Source: Anaerostipes sp. (lineage in GTDB: Bacteria; Bacillota; Clostridia; Lachnospirales; Lachnospiraceae). Taken from it: a stretch of 64,000 bases of DNA. The notes beneath the pieces are model-generated. The model saw only the letters and a list, made by a program, of their open reading frames with translations, had not been told where the DNA came from and ran no database searches. The stretch is from contig NZ_JAGZSD010000008.1 of NCBI RefSeq assembly GCF_018381315.1, forward strand, positions 62,001-126,000. Direction: 5' to 3'. Shown one piece after another: positions 41,552-50,847 of this stretch; position 1 is the stretch's first letter, and every line of letters starts with the position of its first letter. A program made the position numbers and the translations under genes.

Positions 41552-44500
41552 CTACTTAATTTTAATTCTTTTTACTTTACTAAAGCTTCCATAAACTTTT
41601 TTGTTTCCATCCAGTTTATAACTTCTGATTTTAACATAGTAGTATTTTTTTCTGCTAAGCTTTGTAACTTTCTTAGAAGTTGTTTTGTAAGATTTCACAA
41701 AGTATTTCTTGCTCTTGGAAAATTTTTTATTTTTAGCAACATATATTTGATAACCTTTTACTTCTTTATCCTTTTTCCAAGTTATTTTCAAGATTTTCTT
41801 CTTTGGAGAAGTAAGTTTTAAAAGGACCGCCTTCTTAGGCTTCTTTACAACTTTTTTCTTTGGCTTGGTTTGAACAGCTTTTTTAGGCTGAATTATCAAT
41901 TTAACAGTTTTAGAAGCTGATTTATATTTAGAAGTTTCCGCTGCCTGAATCTTTAAAAGGACCGTTCCTGAATTTTTTATTGTAACTTTACCTGAAGAAT
42001 CCACTGCTGCTGTCTTTGTATTTGATGAACTGTATGAAAGTCTGCCATCCCCAGTTGTCTTTGCATTTAAAGAAAAGCTTTTATCCTCATACTTCTTATT
42101 GAATACATCAGCTACAATGATATTTTGGTTCCCTTTTCCTACAGTTAACTTATAATCAACCGCTACTGATTTCCCATTTTCATAAACAAACTTGACATTT
42201 ACTTTGGCTTTTCCTGAAGAAACAGGTTTTAATAATCCATTCTCTATCTTAAGTTTTGAGTTGTCATAACTTTTCACAAACAGAATTCTTTTAGGACTAC
42301 CATACAGTCTGAAATTCGTTTTTAACGCTGGTTTAGATACTGCTGCCCTGGCATTCTGCTGAATTTGTATCTGATCACTGCTGTCATCTATTGTATTTCC
42401 TACATTTAGAGAGCCAACGTTTAATTCTATTTCCTCTAATCCCTTGTCCTCTCCTTCACCAATACCCTCTTCTGTCTCCTGGCCATACCAATAACAATTA
42501 TTAAGCTCTGTATTTGCATATCCTGCAAATACACCCGCATAAGCTGATTTTACATCACCCAGTCCACAGGCATTGTTTATTTCACCATTTATAGCATAAC
42601 CTACAATAAGCCCAGAATAGTTATCTCTTACTGATGTGGATGTAATTTCTCCATTGACAACAATATCAGAAATATTACTATTTACAGTGTATCCGCCGAT
42701 ACCTCCGGCATATTGTCCTGTGGAAATATAAGCATTTTCTAATGAAAGATTTTGAATTTTTGCATCAAGGCCAAAACCAACAAGTCCCGCATAATCAGTA
42801 TATTTTGTTATCCTCAGATTTTTTATAGTCTTTGTATTCCCATTTATATTTCCCATAAATGGTGATGAAATGTCTCCTATTGGGGTAAAAGGTTTTGTAG
42901 TTTCTATGTCATTATTAATAATATAATTAGCATATAAATCTTGTGAAATATTGTTTAAATCTTCTTCTGTTTTAATGACATATGGAGAATCAGCACTGCC
43001 GTCTCCCTCCGAAAAAATTCCTTTTTCTAAAACTTGATATTGCTGTGTAAGCTGATATTTAATCTGCTGATTATTTTTATTCAATGTAACATTATAAGTA
43101 ATATCTGCATTTCCTGCATTATTTGCACGTAATTTATTGTTGTCTGAAACAGAAATAACATTATTATCAGAAGATGAGATCGGAACTAAGGTAATCTCTC
43201 CTTGGTATTTTGAATTTAAACTCTTTACTTCCCCGCTAATCAATTTGCTGTTCGACGTTTCTCCAATCCTATAGGTTCCTTTTGCAGTACCTTCTCCTGT
43301 TGCTGAATCTCCCTGGGCCCATCCGCAATGAGAAAACTTGCTTTCATCATCTGAGCTCTCTGCACTTCCTGCAATCGCCCCTGCATTCGTCCCCTCAACC
43401 CGAGAAAAATTATCACAGTTAATAATTTTAGGATTTCTGCTTGTCCAATTATCTTTTTTTGAGGTTGAAATAATTCCGCCTGCTAACTCCCCTCCTGTGA
43501 CAGTTCCATAATTTATACAAGAAATTATATCCGCCTCAGAATCTGCAGTATTTAAAATTCCTCCGGCATCTTTTGAAGCATTTATAGTACCATAATTTTC
43601 ACATTTTGAAAGATTATAATTAGAACATTCACTGGTATAGCCGGCCTTTGAAAAGTGGGTTGTTATTCCTCCGGCATACTCTGAATCACTAATATTAATT
43701 TTATTTTTACATCCTTGGATTGAAGATACCCCATCAGTATATCCTATAATTCCTCCTGCAAATGTTGTTTTCCTAAGAGTTCCATTTGTTATGCAACCAA
43801 TAATCTCCAGCTTTCTGCGGGCCATACCGCAGATGCCTCCCATACTTTGTCCTCCGGAGGCTGAAATTGTTGTATTGCATCCCTTTATAACAGTGCTTTC
43901 ACACTCTCCGGATATTCCGCCTAAGTTGGCATATTGTCCTTCTGCAGACTCTAACGTACCGCTGAAACTCGAATCTTGTACGCTGCATGAATAGATTTCT
44001 GCTGCTATTCCTCCGCCATGTCCGCAGATAATTTTCATGTTGGAGACTTCACAGTTTTCAATTGCTGTAAAATTCAGATTAGCCGCCAATCCTCCTGCAT
44101 ATCCGTTACCTGCACTATTATTTTGAGCACTTGTCACTTCTCCGCTTACAGTACAATTTTTAATGATACGGCGGCCTTCACTGATTTCTCTTTGCCGCAT
44201 TGAAAAACCGACGATCCCTCCGGCATAAAAACCTTTTACACTAACATTTTCAAAATTTAAATTTTTTATCCCACAGTACAAATCTTTAGAAGTGAAATTA
44301 GCAATAAAACCAGCATTAGTTTGAACATTTGTTGGCATGTCTACAACTAACCCTTTAATCTTCTTTCCGTTGCCATCGATAGACCCGTAAAAATCAACAA
44401 TGGGTGTCCAATTTTCCGTTTTATAACTGGTACTTAAATCTATATCATCATTTAATATAAAGTGATTTCCTAAATAACTTCTGATCTCATTTAATTGATC

Positions 44501-44668
44501 TGGCGTTTCAATTTGATATGGATTAGATGCTGTACCATCTCCTCCGGCAAAACAAGTTGCTGATTTCTTTACACTGCTATTTGATGTTTTTGCCCAGCTG
44601 ACAGTCATAACAGCATTGCTGAACATCATGATTAACGAAACCAAAATGCAGATAACTTTTTTCCCCAT
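41552..44668 (-). CDS. Large secreted surface protein with GLUG-type repeats and a basic Fn3-like tail
   Basis: Secreted protein of 1038 residues. The signal peptide (to WAK, about residue 27) is followed by FAGGDGTASNPYQIETPDQL, the opening of many clostridial beta-helix surface proteins, which recurs as FSEGDGSADSPYVIKTEEDL near residue 555. Between and after lie many GLUG-like repeats (YAGGIVGFS, LGGISGE, MGGICGM, FAGGIIGYTDG, YAGGIGGYT), forming a probable beta-solenoid. Near residue 850 Big-like segments follow (YSSSNTKTAAVDSSGKVTIK), then a Lys-rich fibronectin-like domain (GYQIYVAKNKKFSK). No sortase signal; the basic tail may bind the wall. It interrupts the glycolytic cluster between tpiA and gpmI. 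Confidence 0.85.
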   Translation of the reverse strand: MGKKVICILVSLIMMFSNAVMTVSWAKTSNSSVKKSATCFAGGDGTASNPYQIETPDQLNEIRSYLGNHFILNDDIDLSTSYKTENWTPIVDFYGSIDGNGKKIKGLVVDMPTNVQTNAGFIANFTSKDLYCGIKNLNFENVSVKGFYAGGIVGFSMRQREISEGRRIIKNCTVSGEVTSAQNNSAGNGYAGGLAANLNFTAIENCEVSNMKIICGHGGGIAAEIYSCSVQDSSFSGTLESAEGQYANLGGISGECESTVIKGCNTTISASGGQSMGGICGMARRKLEIIGCITNGTLRKTTFAGGIIGYTDGVSSIQGCKNKINISDSEYAGGITTHFSKAGYTSECSNYNLSKCENYGTINASKDAGGILNTADSEADIISCINYGTVTGGELAGGIISTSKKDNWTSRNPKIINCDNFSRVEGTNAGAIAGSAESSDDESKFSHCGWAQGDSATGEGTAKGTYRIGETSNSKLISGEVKSLNSKYQGEITLVPISSSDNNVISVSDNNKLRANNAGNADITYNVTLNKNNQQIKYQLTQQYQVLEKGIFSEGDGSADSPYVIKTEEDLNNISQDLYANYIINNDIETTKPFTPIGDISSPFMGNINGNTKTIKNLRITKYTDYAGLVGFGLDAKIQNLSLENAYISTGQYAGGIGGYTVNSNISDIVVNGEITSTSVRDNYSGLIVGYAINGEINNACGLGDVKSAYAGVFAGYANTELNNCYWYGQETEEGIGEGEDKGLEEIELNVGSLNVGNTIDDSSDQIQIQQNARAAVSKPALKTNFRLYGSPKRILFVKSYDNSKLKIENGLLKPVSSGKAKVNVKFVYENGKSVAVDYKLTVGKGNQNIIVADVFNKKYEDKSFSLNAKTTGDGRLSYSSSNTKTAAVDSSGKVTIKNSGTVLLKIQAAETSKYKSASKTVKLIIQPKKAVQTKPKKKVVKKPKKAVLLKLTSPKKKILKITWKKDKEVKGYQIYVAKNKKFSKSKKYFVKSYKTTSKKVTKLSRKKYYYVKIRSYKLDGNKKVYGSFSKVKRIKIK

Positions 44669-44715
44669 TCTCTCTCTCCTCCTCTGCCCTTATATAAACT
44701 TTTTCTTTAATTAAA

Positions 44716-44752
44716 GAATACTCCATCTGCTCTAAGAGCAGATGGAGTATTC
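44716..44752 (-). terminator. Strong terminator after tpiA
   Basis: Perfect 17-bp stem GAATACTCCATCTGCTC (44716-44732) with its complement (44736-44752) around a 3-base loop; a T/A-rich tract follows on the minus strand. It separates the glycolytic transcript from the surface-protein gene. Confidence 0.8.
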
Positions 44753-44811
44753 CTACAGATGATTTAATTGCTCAAATCCAGTATAATTTAAATTTACAGC
44801 TTAAATATAGA

Positions 44812-45558
44812 CTATTTGTAGTTTACAATCTTACCGAAGTCTGGTTTTAATGCAGCTCCGCCGACTAATCCTCCGTCGATGTCATCCTGTGCAAATAATT
44901 CCGGTGCACTTGCAGCAGATACAGAACCGCCGTACTGAATACGGATTGCATCTGCAGTTGCCTGATCGTATACTTCTGCGATACACTCACGAATAGCTTT
45001 GCAAACTTCCTGAGCCTGTTCTGTTGTCGCAACTTTTCCTGTTCCGATAGCCCAGATTGGCTCATATGCGATTACAGCAGTTTTTGCCTGATCAGCAGTA
45101 ACACCCTGGAATGCAATCTTGATCTGCTGGCGTACAAAGTCGATTGTTACTCCCTGCTCTCTCTGTGCAAGAGTTTCTCCGCAGCATACGATTGGAGTGA
45201 TTCCGTGCTCAAATGCTTTTAAAACTTTCTTATTTACTGTCTCATCTGTCTCTGCAAAGTATTCTCTTCTCTCAGAGTGTCCAATAATAACATATTTTAC
45301 ACCTAAATCAGTCAGCATATTTGGAGCGATCTCTCCTGTGTAAGCACCGCTCTCCTCAAAGTACATGTTTTCAGCACCGATGCTGATATTGCTTCCCTTT
45401 GCCGCTTCAAGTGCTGCCGGAATACAGATTGCCGGTACACAGAAGACAACATCTGAGATCTCGCTTGCTACCAATGGCTTTAACTCATTTACTAAAGCTA
45501 CTGTCTCGCTGGGTGTTTTGTTCATTTTCCAGTTTCCTGCTACGATTGTTTTACGCAT
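44812..45558 (-). CDS. tpiA: Triosephosphate isomerase
   Basis: Interconverts dihydroxyacetone phosphate and glyceraldehyde 3-phosphate, 248 residues. Catalytic Lys is in AGNWKMNK, His in IIGHSERREYF, Glu in VIAYEPIWAIGTGK; the phosphate loop is IQYGGSVSA and DGGLVGGAAL. The ATG at 45558 has a GGAGG site; the nine-codon longer frame does not. It follows pgk by 41 bases. Confidence 0.99.
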   Translation of the reverse strand: MRKTIVAGNWKMNKTPSETVALVNELKPLVASEISDVVFCVPAICIPAALEAAKGSNISIGAENMYFEESGAYTGEIAPNMLTDLGVKYVIIGHSERREYFAETDETVNKKVLKAFEHGITPIVCCGETLAQREQGVTIDFVRQQIKIAFQGVTADQAKTAVIAYEPIWAIGTGKVATTEQAQEVCKAIRECIAEVYDQATADAIRIQYGGSVSAASAPELFAQDDIDGGLVGGAALKPDFGKIVNYK

Positions 45559-45599
45559 AATGGTATATCCTCCGATTACTTTCAATAAGTGTTAAGTGC

Positions 45600-46796
45600 T
45601 TATTTGTCATTTGCTGCTGCAACACCAGGAAGTTCTTTTCCTTCCAGGAATTCCAGGGATGCTCCGCCGCCTGTAGAAATATGAGTCATCTTGTCACCGA
45701 ATCCAAGCTGATTTACAGCTGCTGCGGAATCTCCTCCGCCGATGATAGTTGTCGCACCTTCAAGATCTGCCATAGCCTGAGCAACTGCTACTGTACCTGC
45801 TGCAAAGTTTGACATTTCAAAGCATCCCATAGGTCCGTTCCATACAACAGTTTTTGCACCTTTGACTGCATCTGCAAATAATTTCTGTGTTTTCGGTCCG
45901 ATGTCAAGTCCCTGCCATCCAGCTTCAATCTGTCCTCTTTCTACAACCTTTGTATTTGCATCATTAGAAAAATCATCTGCTACAACAGTGTCCACAGGAA
46001 TCAGAAGGTCCACACCTTTTTCTTTGGCTTTGTCCATCATTTCTTTGGCATAATCAAGGTAGTCAGCTTCCAATAAAGAATCTCCGACTTCTTCTCCCAA
46101 AGCTTTCATGAAAGTATATGCCATACCTCCGCCGATGATCAGCGTGTCAACTTTGTCTAACAGGTTATTGATGACAGAAATCTTAGATGAAACCTTTGCT
46201 CCTCCTAAGATCGCTACCATTGGACGTTCCGGATTGTTTACTGCATTTCCCAAGAAATCAATCTCTTTCTGCATTAAGTATCCTACAACTGCAGTATCTA
46301 CAAACTGGGTAACACCTACATTGGAGCAGTGTGCTCTGTGGGCGGTTCCAAAAGCATCATTTACAAAGATATCACAGAGACTTGCAAGCTCCTTGCTGAA
46401 CTCTTCCCCGTTCTTTGTCTCTTCTGCTCTATAGCGTGTGTTCTGGAGTAAAATAACATCTCCGTCCTGCATTGCCTCTGCTGCTGCCTTTGCATTCGGT
46501 CCTACAACATTGTCATCTGCAGCAAACTTTACTTCCTGTCCCAACAATTCGCTCAGGCGGGCTGCTACAGGTGCAAGAGATAATTCCGGTTTTGGCTCTC
46601 CTTTTGGTTTTCCTAAATGAGAGCAGAGAATCAGCTTTCCGCCGTCAGCAATTAACTTCTTTAATGTAGGAAGTGCTGCCACCAGACGGTTCTCATCTGT
46701 GATCTTTCCGTCCTGAAGCGGAACGTTGAAGTCACAGCGGACTAAAACTTTCTTTCCTTTTACGTTGATATCATCTACTGATTTTTTGTTTAACAT
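45600..46796 (-). CDS. pgk: Phosphoglycerate kinase
   Basis: ATP-forming step of glycolysis, 398 residues. VLVRCDFNVPLQDGKITDE, LCSHLGKPKGE, VNDAFGTAHRAHCSN, the hinge ILGGAKVSSKISVI and the C-terminal VWNGPMGCFE and GGGDSAAAVNQ-THISTGGGASLEFLEG motifs are all present. Co-oriented with gapA (upstream, separated by a terminator) and tpiA. Confidence 0.99.
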   Translation of the reverse strand: MLNKKSVDDINVKGKKVLVRCDFNVPLQDGKITDENRLVAALPTLKKLIADGGKLILCSHLGKPKGEPKPELSLAPVAARLSELLGQEVKFAADDNVVGPNAKAAAEAMQDGDVILLQNTRYRAEETKNGEEFSKELASLCDIFVNDAFGTAHRAHCSNVGVTQFVDTAVVGYLMQKEIDFLGNAVNNPERPMVAILGGAKVSSKISVINNLLDKVDTLIIGGGMAYTFMKALGEEVGDSLLEADYLDYAKEMMDKAKEKGVDLLIPVDTVVADDFSNDANTKVVERGQIEAGWQGLDIGPKTQKLFADAVKGAKTVVWNGPMGCFEMSNFAAGTVAVAQAMADLEGATTIIGGGDSAAAVNQLGFGDKMTHISTGGGASLEFLEGKELPGVAAANDK

Positions 46797-46871
46797 GTTC
46801 TTTCCTCCTGGGATTTCTTATAGGATCAAATAAAATGTCCATCCTGCCGGATGCCTGTCCAATTACAATAA

Positions 46872-46905
46872 AAACGGATCCGGTCCAAAAAGACCGGACC
46901 CGTTT
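46872..46905 (-). terminator. Terminator between gapA and pgk
   Basis: Stem AAACGGATCCGGTC and GACCGGACCCGTTT around CAAAAA, one mismatch, with TTTTTATT following on the minus strand. Partial readthrough to pgk is likely. Confidence 0.8.
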
Positions 46906-46951
46906 GAGTCTTTTACATTGTCATGCAAAGCACGTCCGCCTGCAGGGCAGC

Positions 46952-47968
46952 TTATGCTAATTCTGCAAAGTATTTGATTGTTCTTACCATCTGGCTTGTG
47001 TATGAATTTTCATTGTCATACCAAGATACAACCTGAACTTCATATAATCCGTCGCCAACTTCAGTAACCATTGTCTGAGTTGCATCGAATAAAGAACCAT
47101 ATTTGATTCCGATGATGTCAGAAGATACTAATTCTTCTTCTGTGTATCCGAAAGACTCTGTAGCTGCTGCTTTCATAGCTGCGTTGATTCCTTCAACAGT
47201 TACATTGTCACCCTTAACAACTGCTGTTAAAAGTGTTGTAGATCCTGTCGGAACCGGTACACGCTGAGCAGATCCGATTAATTTTCCGTTTAATTCAGGG
47301 ATAACTAATCCGATAGCTTTTGCAGCTCCTGTAGAGTTAGGAACGATATTGACTGCAGCTGCACGTGCTCTTCTTAAATCACCTTTTCTCTGAGGTCCGT
47401 CAAGAGTCATCTGATCTCCTGTGTAAGCATGTACAGTTAACATGATACCAGACTGGATTGCTGCATATTTGTTAAGTGCATCAGCCATAGGTGCTAAGCA
47501 GTTTGTTGTACAAGATGCTGCTGAGATGACTGTGTCTTCTTTTGTCAGTGTGTCGTGGTTTACATTGTATACGATAGTTGGAAGATCGTTTCCAGCTGGC
47601 GCAGAAATAACAACTTTTTTAGCTCCTGCCTGAACGTGTGCAGATGCTTTGTCTTTAGATGTGTAGAATCCTGTACATTCTAATACAACATCAACATCTA
47701 ATTCTCCCCAAGGAAGTTTTGTTGCGTCTGCTTCTGCATAGATTTCGATTTCTTTTCCGTCTACAACGATTGAAGATTCTTTTGCTTCTACCTTGTCACC
47801 TAATGCATATCTTCCCTGTGCAGAATCATACTTTAATAAGTGTGCTAACATCTTAGGATTTGTTAAATCGTTGATTGCTACAACTTCATAACCTTCAGCT
47901 CCGAACATCTGTCTGAATGCAAGACGTCCAATACGTCCAAATCCATTAATCGCTACTTTTACTGCCAT
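46952..47968 (-). CDS. gapA: Glyceraldehyde-3-phosphate dehydrogenase (type I)
   Basis: NAD-dependent glycolytic dehydrogenase of 338 residues. NAD fold VAINGFGRIGRLAFRQ, catalytic Cys in SAASCTTNCLAPMAD, VHAYTGDQMTLDGP, RRARAAAVNIVPNSTGAAKA and the end SWYDNENSYTSQMVRTI. The ATG at 47968 has an AGGAGG site; the longer frame starts with a non-conserved tail. The promoter carries a Rex-like operator, consistent with redox control. Confidence 0.99.
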   Translation of the reverse strand: MAVKVAINGFGRIGRLAFRQMFGAEGYEVVAINDLTNPKMLAHLLKYDSAQGRYALGDKVEAKESSIVVDGKEIEIYAEADATKLPWGELDVDVVLECTGFYTSKDKASAHVQAGAKKVVISAPAGNDLPTIVYNVNHDTLTKEDTVISAASCTTNCLAPMADALNKYAAIQSGIMLTVHAYTGDQMTLDGPQRKGDLRRARAAAVNIVPNSTGAAKAIGLVIPELNGKLIGSAQRVPVPTGSTTLLTAVVKGDNVTVEGINAAMKAAATESFGYTEEELVSSDIIGIKYGSLFDATQTMVTEVGDGLYEVQVVSWYDNENSYTSQMVRTIKYFAELA

Positions 47969-48016
47969 CTCAATTCCTCCTAAGTCTTGAATGAATAATT
48001 TAATGTTGTCTGTCAA

Positions 48017-48034
48017 TTGTCAATCTATTGACAA
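48017..48034. promoter_or_regulatory. Rex-type operator upstream of gapA
   Basis: TTGTCAATCTATTGACAA is a perfect palindrome of 7-N4-7 form (TTGTCAA-N4-TTGACAA), matching the TTGTnAA-N4-TTnACAA pattern of Firmicute Rex sites. It lies 11 bases downstream of the gapA -10 box, where a bound NADH-sensing repressor would block transcription. Confidence 0.6.
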
Positions 48035-48045
48035 ACTTCCTTTTT

Positions 48046-48074
48046 ATTTTAAACAATATGTCCAAAAATATCAA
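48046..48074 (-). promoter_or_regulatory. Promoter of gapA
   Basis: TTGATA (48069-48074), 17-base spacer, TAAAAT (48046-48051) on the minus strand. Confidence 0.7.
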
Positions 48075-48138
48075 GTCTATTTTGGCATTTCTCTCATGTA
48101 TACAAAATCATACCTTTGTACAAGATTACTAAATTCTT

Positions 48139-49812
48139 TTATTTTTCATTTTCATCGATGATATAATTGGCAATATTGTCTGCATAGTCTGAAATACGCT
48201 CCAGGCTTGTCATCATGTCAATGTAGATTACACCTGCCTCAGGTATGCAGGATTCCCGTTCCAGCCGTTCAATGTGCTGTTTCCGGTACTGCTTTTCCAT
48301 CCGGTCAACTTCTTCCTCACCCTCCAGGGCCTGCTTCGCAATTTCCACATCGTCATTTTCAATGGCACGGATAGCATAGTCAAAAGTTTTAATAACCTGA
48401 GCCGTCATTTTGTGCAATTCGTCCTTAGCCAGGTCTGAAAACGCAATTTTATCATCATGCTTCATCTGCATAAATTCAGCAATATTTTCGACATGATCGC
48501 CGGCTCTCTCAATATCGGATATTGTGTAAAATAAATCTGTAACAATCTTGCTCTGCTTTTCAGTCAGCGCCAGGTTGCTGATTTTTACAAGGTATCCTGT
48601 AATCATAGTTTCCAGATGGTTGATAACCTTCTCATCTCTGAACACTTTGTCCAGCTGCTTTTCACTGGGCTGCTGATTCACGGCCTCTTTTGTAACCCGT
48701 TTCATATTCTTCAGCACGATATCACCCATGCGCACTACTTCCTTCACAGCATTTTCCACTGCAAAAGAAGGTGTCTCTAAAATACGCGGATCCAGATGAC
48801 GGAGTACCATTTCCTCTACTTCTTCGTCTTCCTCGTCTTCCGGTTCCTCGTGGATGATCAATCCTGACAGTTTTACCAAAACATTGGCAAATGGGAATAA
48901 CAGCACTGTAACGGACACATTAAAGATAGAGTGGAAAATAGATATCTCCGTACTCGTAATATGCTGCATTGCCATATTATCAAACACCCCAAAGAAGATT
49001 GTCATGATAATACCATAAATGCCGGCCCCGATAATATTAAAGGATAAATGGATCACTGCGGCCCGTTTTGCCGTCTTGTTAGCCCCTGCACTGGATAAAA
49101 GGGCGGTAATACATGTACCGATATTCTGCCCGAGAGTGATAAAAACGGCCGAACGCCAGTTTACAATCCCCTTCATGGCAAGTGTCTGCAGAATACCTAC
49201 AGATGCAGAAGAACTCTGAATCACGGCAGTAACTACGGCACCAACCATAATACCCAGAATAGGATTCCCGCCAAGGATCTCAAATGCTTTTGCAAAGATC
49301 GGGCTGCTCTGATAAACTCCGATCGAACTGGACATAAAGGAAAGTCCAATGAATAGTACACCAAAACCAACGGCAATCTCTGCTTTCTGGTTTAGTTTCT
49401 GTTTATTTGAAAAAGTTACAATAAATGCACCGATAGCAAGAATCAAAGGTGCGAAAAACTCCGGTTTTAATGCTCCTGCCCATTCGTTGGCTGATACAAG
49501 CCATGCGGTGATCGTGGTTCCGACGTTTGCTCCCATGATTACGCCTGCTGCCTGGGTAAGATTCATGATCCCGGCATTTACAAAACCTACGACCATGACA
49601 GTTGTTGCCGAACTGCTCTGGATGATGGCTGTGACCAAAGCTCCCACTAAAACTCCTAAAAAGCGGTTGTTGGTCAGATACCCCAAAAGCTGCCTCATTT
49701 TATTTCCGGCTGTCTTCTGCAGTCCATCTGCCATCACATTCATTCCATAGAGAAACATACCCAGTCCGCCGGCAAAGGCAAATAGGTTCCCTATATGATC
49801 TAATGTACTCAT
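48139..49812 (-). CDS. Na/Pi cotransporter-family protein with C-terminal PhoU-like domain
   Basis: Membrane protein of 557 residues (NptA/YjbB type). The N-terminal half has two inverted Na/Pi repeats, each with the QSSSA motif (ALVTAIIQSSSATTVMVVGF and AVVTAVIQSSSASVGILQTL). An acidic linker (EEPEDEEDEEVEE) leads to a cytoplasmic PhoU-like helical domain (residues about 335-557; SDIERAGDHVENIAEF). It may import or export phosphate. Alone in its transcript, divergent from the PHP gene. Confidence 0.94.
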   Translation of the reverse strand: MSTLDHIGNLFAFAGGLGMFLYGMNVMADGLQKTAGNKMRQLLGYLTNNRFLGVLVGALVTAIIQSSSATTVMVVGFVNAGIMNLTQAAGVIMGANVGTTITAWLVSANEWAGALKPEFFAPLILAIGAFIVTFSNKQKLNQKAEIAVGFGVLFIGLSFMSSSIGVYQSSPIFAKAFEILGGNPILGIMVGAVVTAVIQSSSASVGILQTLAMKGIVNWRSAVFITLGQNIGTCITALLSSAGANKTAKRAAVIHLSFNIIGAGIYGIIMTIFFGVFDNMAMQHITSTEISIFHSIFNVSVTVLLFPFANVLVKLSGLIIHEEPEDEEDEEVEEMVLRHLDPRILETPSFAVENAVKEVVRMGDIVLKNMKRVTKEAVNQQPSEKQLDKVFRDEKVINHLETMITGYLVKISNLALTEKQSKIVTDLFYTISDIERAGDHVENIAEFMQMKHDDKIAFSDLAKDELHKMTAQVIKTFDYAIRAIENDDVEIAKQALEGEEEVDRMEKQYRKQHIERLERESCIPEAGVIYIDMMTSLERISDYADNIANYIIDENEK

Positions 49813-49970
49813 TCTTTTTTTCCTCCTGTATTAAACATCCTTAGTTTAACATAAGGTAATTGTTAATTAAAAGTAAAAGTTTTGTAACTTCTCTGTTTTT
49901 CATGTATTTTTTTTAATAATTATATATAATAAGTGTGAAACCGTTCGTAAATATATATAAAGGAGATGCC

Positions 49971-50780
49971 ATGATTCGTTCAGATTTTCATTTACATACC
50001 AGCCACTCATCTGACTCTGAGGCCTCTATGGAATCTATGATCCAAAAGGCCATAGAACTGGGTCTTACTAAAATTTGTTTTACCGAGCACCAGGATTTTG
50101 ATTATCCTGCAAACAGCGAAAACTTTGATTTTCTGCTGGATACCGGTGCATATAAAGCTGAATTGTTTGATTTAAAAGACAAATACAAAGATCATATACA
50201 GGTCATGTTCGGCACTGAAATCGGACTTATGCCCACAACCTATGACAAATGCAGGGACTTTGCCCGCTCAGAAAATTTTGACTTTATCATTGGATCTACC
50301 CATATTGTTGACCAAATGGACCCATATGAATCCATATTTTTTGAAACATATCCTGGAAAACAGGGACTTACAAGATATTTAGAAGTAATTCTTGGCAATG
50401 TAAAGACCTACCATGACTACTGTGTCTACGGTCATTTGGATTATGCAGTTCGCTATTGTCCTGATAAGAGCTTTTGTTTTGTGTATAAGGATTATGCTGA
50501 CTTAATCGAAGAAATCTTAAAAACAATCATTGAAGACGGCAAAGGAATTGAGGTCAATACAGCCGGTTACAAATACGGCCTTTCATATCCGAATCCACAT
50601 CCGGATATATTAAAGCGTTATCTGCAGCTTGGAGGAGAGATTCTGACCATAGGATCAGACGGACACTGTCCGGAACATATGGCCTATGATTTCTCAAAGC
50701 TTCCTGAACTGCTCACTTCTCTTGGTTTTCGTTACTACACCGTATTTCGGGAGCAAAAACCAGAATTTATAAAATTATAA
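49971..50780 (+). CDS. PHP-domain histidinol-phosphatase family protein
   Basis: Metal-dependent phosphatase of 269 residues. PHP metal motifs: SDFHLHTSHSSDSEA, CFTEHQDFDYP, GTEIGLMP, IGSTHIVD, YGHLDYAVRY and SDGHCPEHMAYDF. This is the HisK/HisJ-type histidinol phosphatase arrangement, although no other his gene is near, so another phosphomonoester is possible. The ATG at 49971 has AAAGGAG; an upstream in-frame ATG has none. A TATAAT lies at 49925-49930 without a good -35. Confidence 0.85.
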   Translation: MIRSDFHLHTSHSSDSEASMESMIQKAIELGLTKICFTEHQDFDYPANSENFDFLLDTGAYKAELFDLKDKYKDHIQVMFGTEIGLMPTTYDKCRDFARSENFDFIIGSTHIVDQMDPYESIFFETYPGKQGLTRYLEVILGNVKTYHDYCVYGHLDYAVRYCPDKSFCFVYKDYADLIEEILKTIIEDGKGIEVNTAGYKYGLSYPNPHPDILKRYLQLGGEILTIGSDGHCPEHMAYDFSKLPELLTSLGFRYYTVFREQKPEFIKL

Positions 50781-50785
50781 AAGAA

Positions 50786-50814
50786 GGGGGATGTCCTTTC
50801 GTCAGGACACCCCC
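50786..50814. terminator. Terminator between the convergent PHP and radical SAM genes
   Basis: GGGGGATGTCC (50786-50796) pairs with GGACACCCCC (50805-50814) with one bulged A. T-rich tracts are present on both sides. Confidence 0.75.
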
Positions 50815-50847
50815 TCTTGCCTCTCTATTCTATTCAAATGTTTTTTG

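Noticed and set aside
44716..44752. A long perfect dyad as a possible mobile-element end
   Set aside because: It lies directly after the tpiA stop, has a 3-base loop and fits a strong terminator; no second copy is seen.
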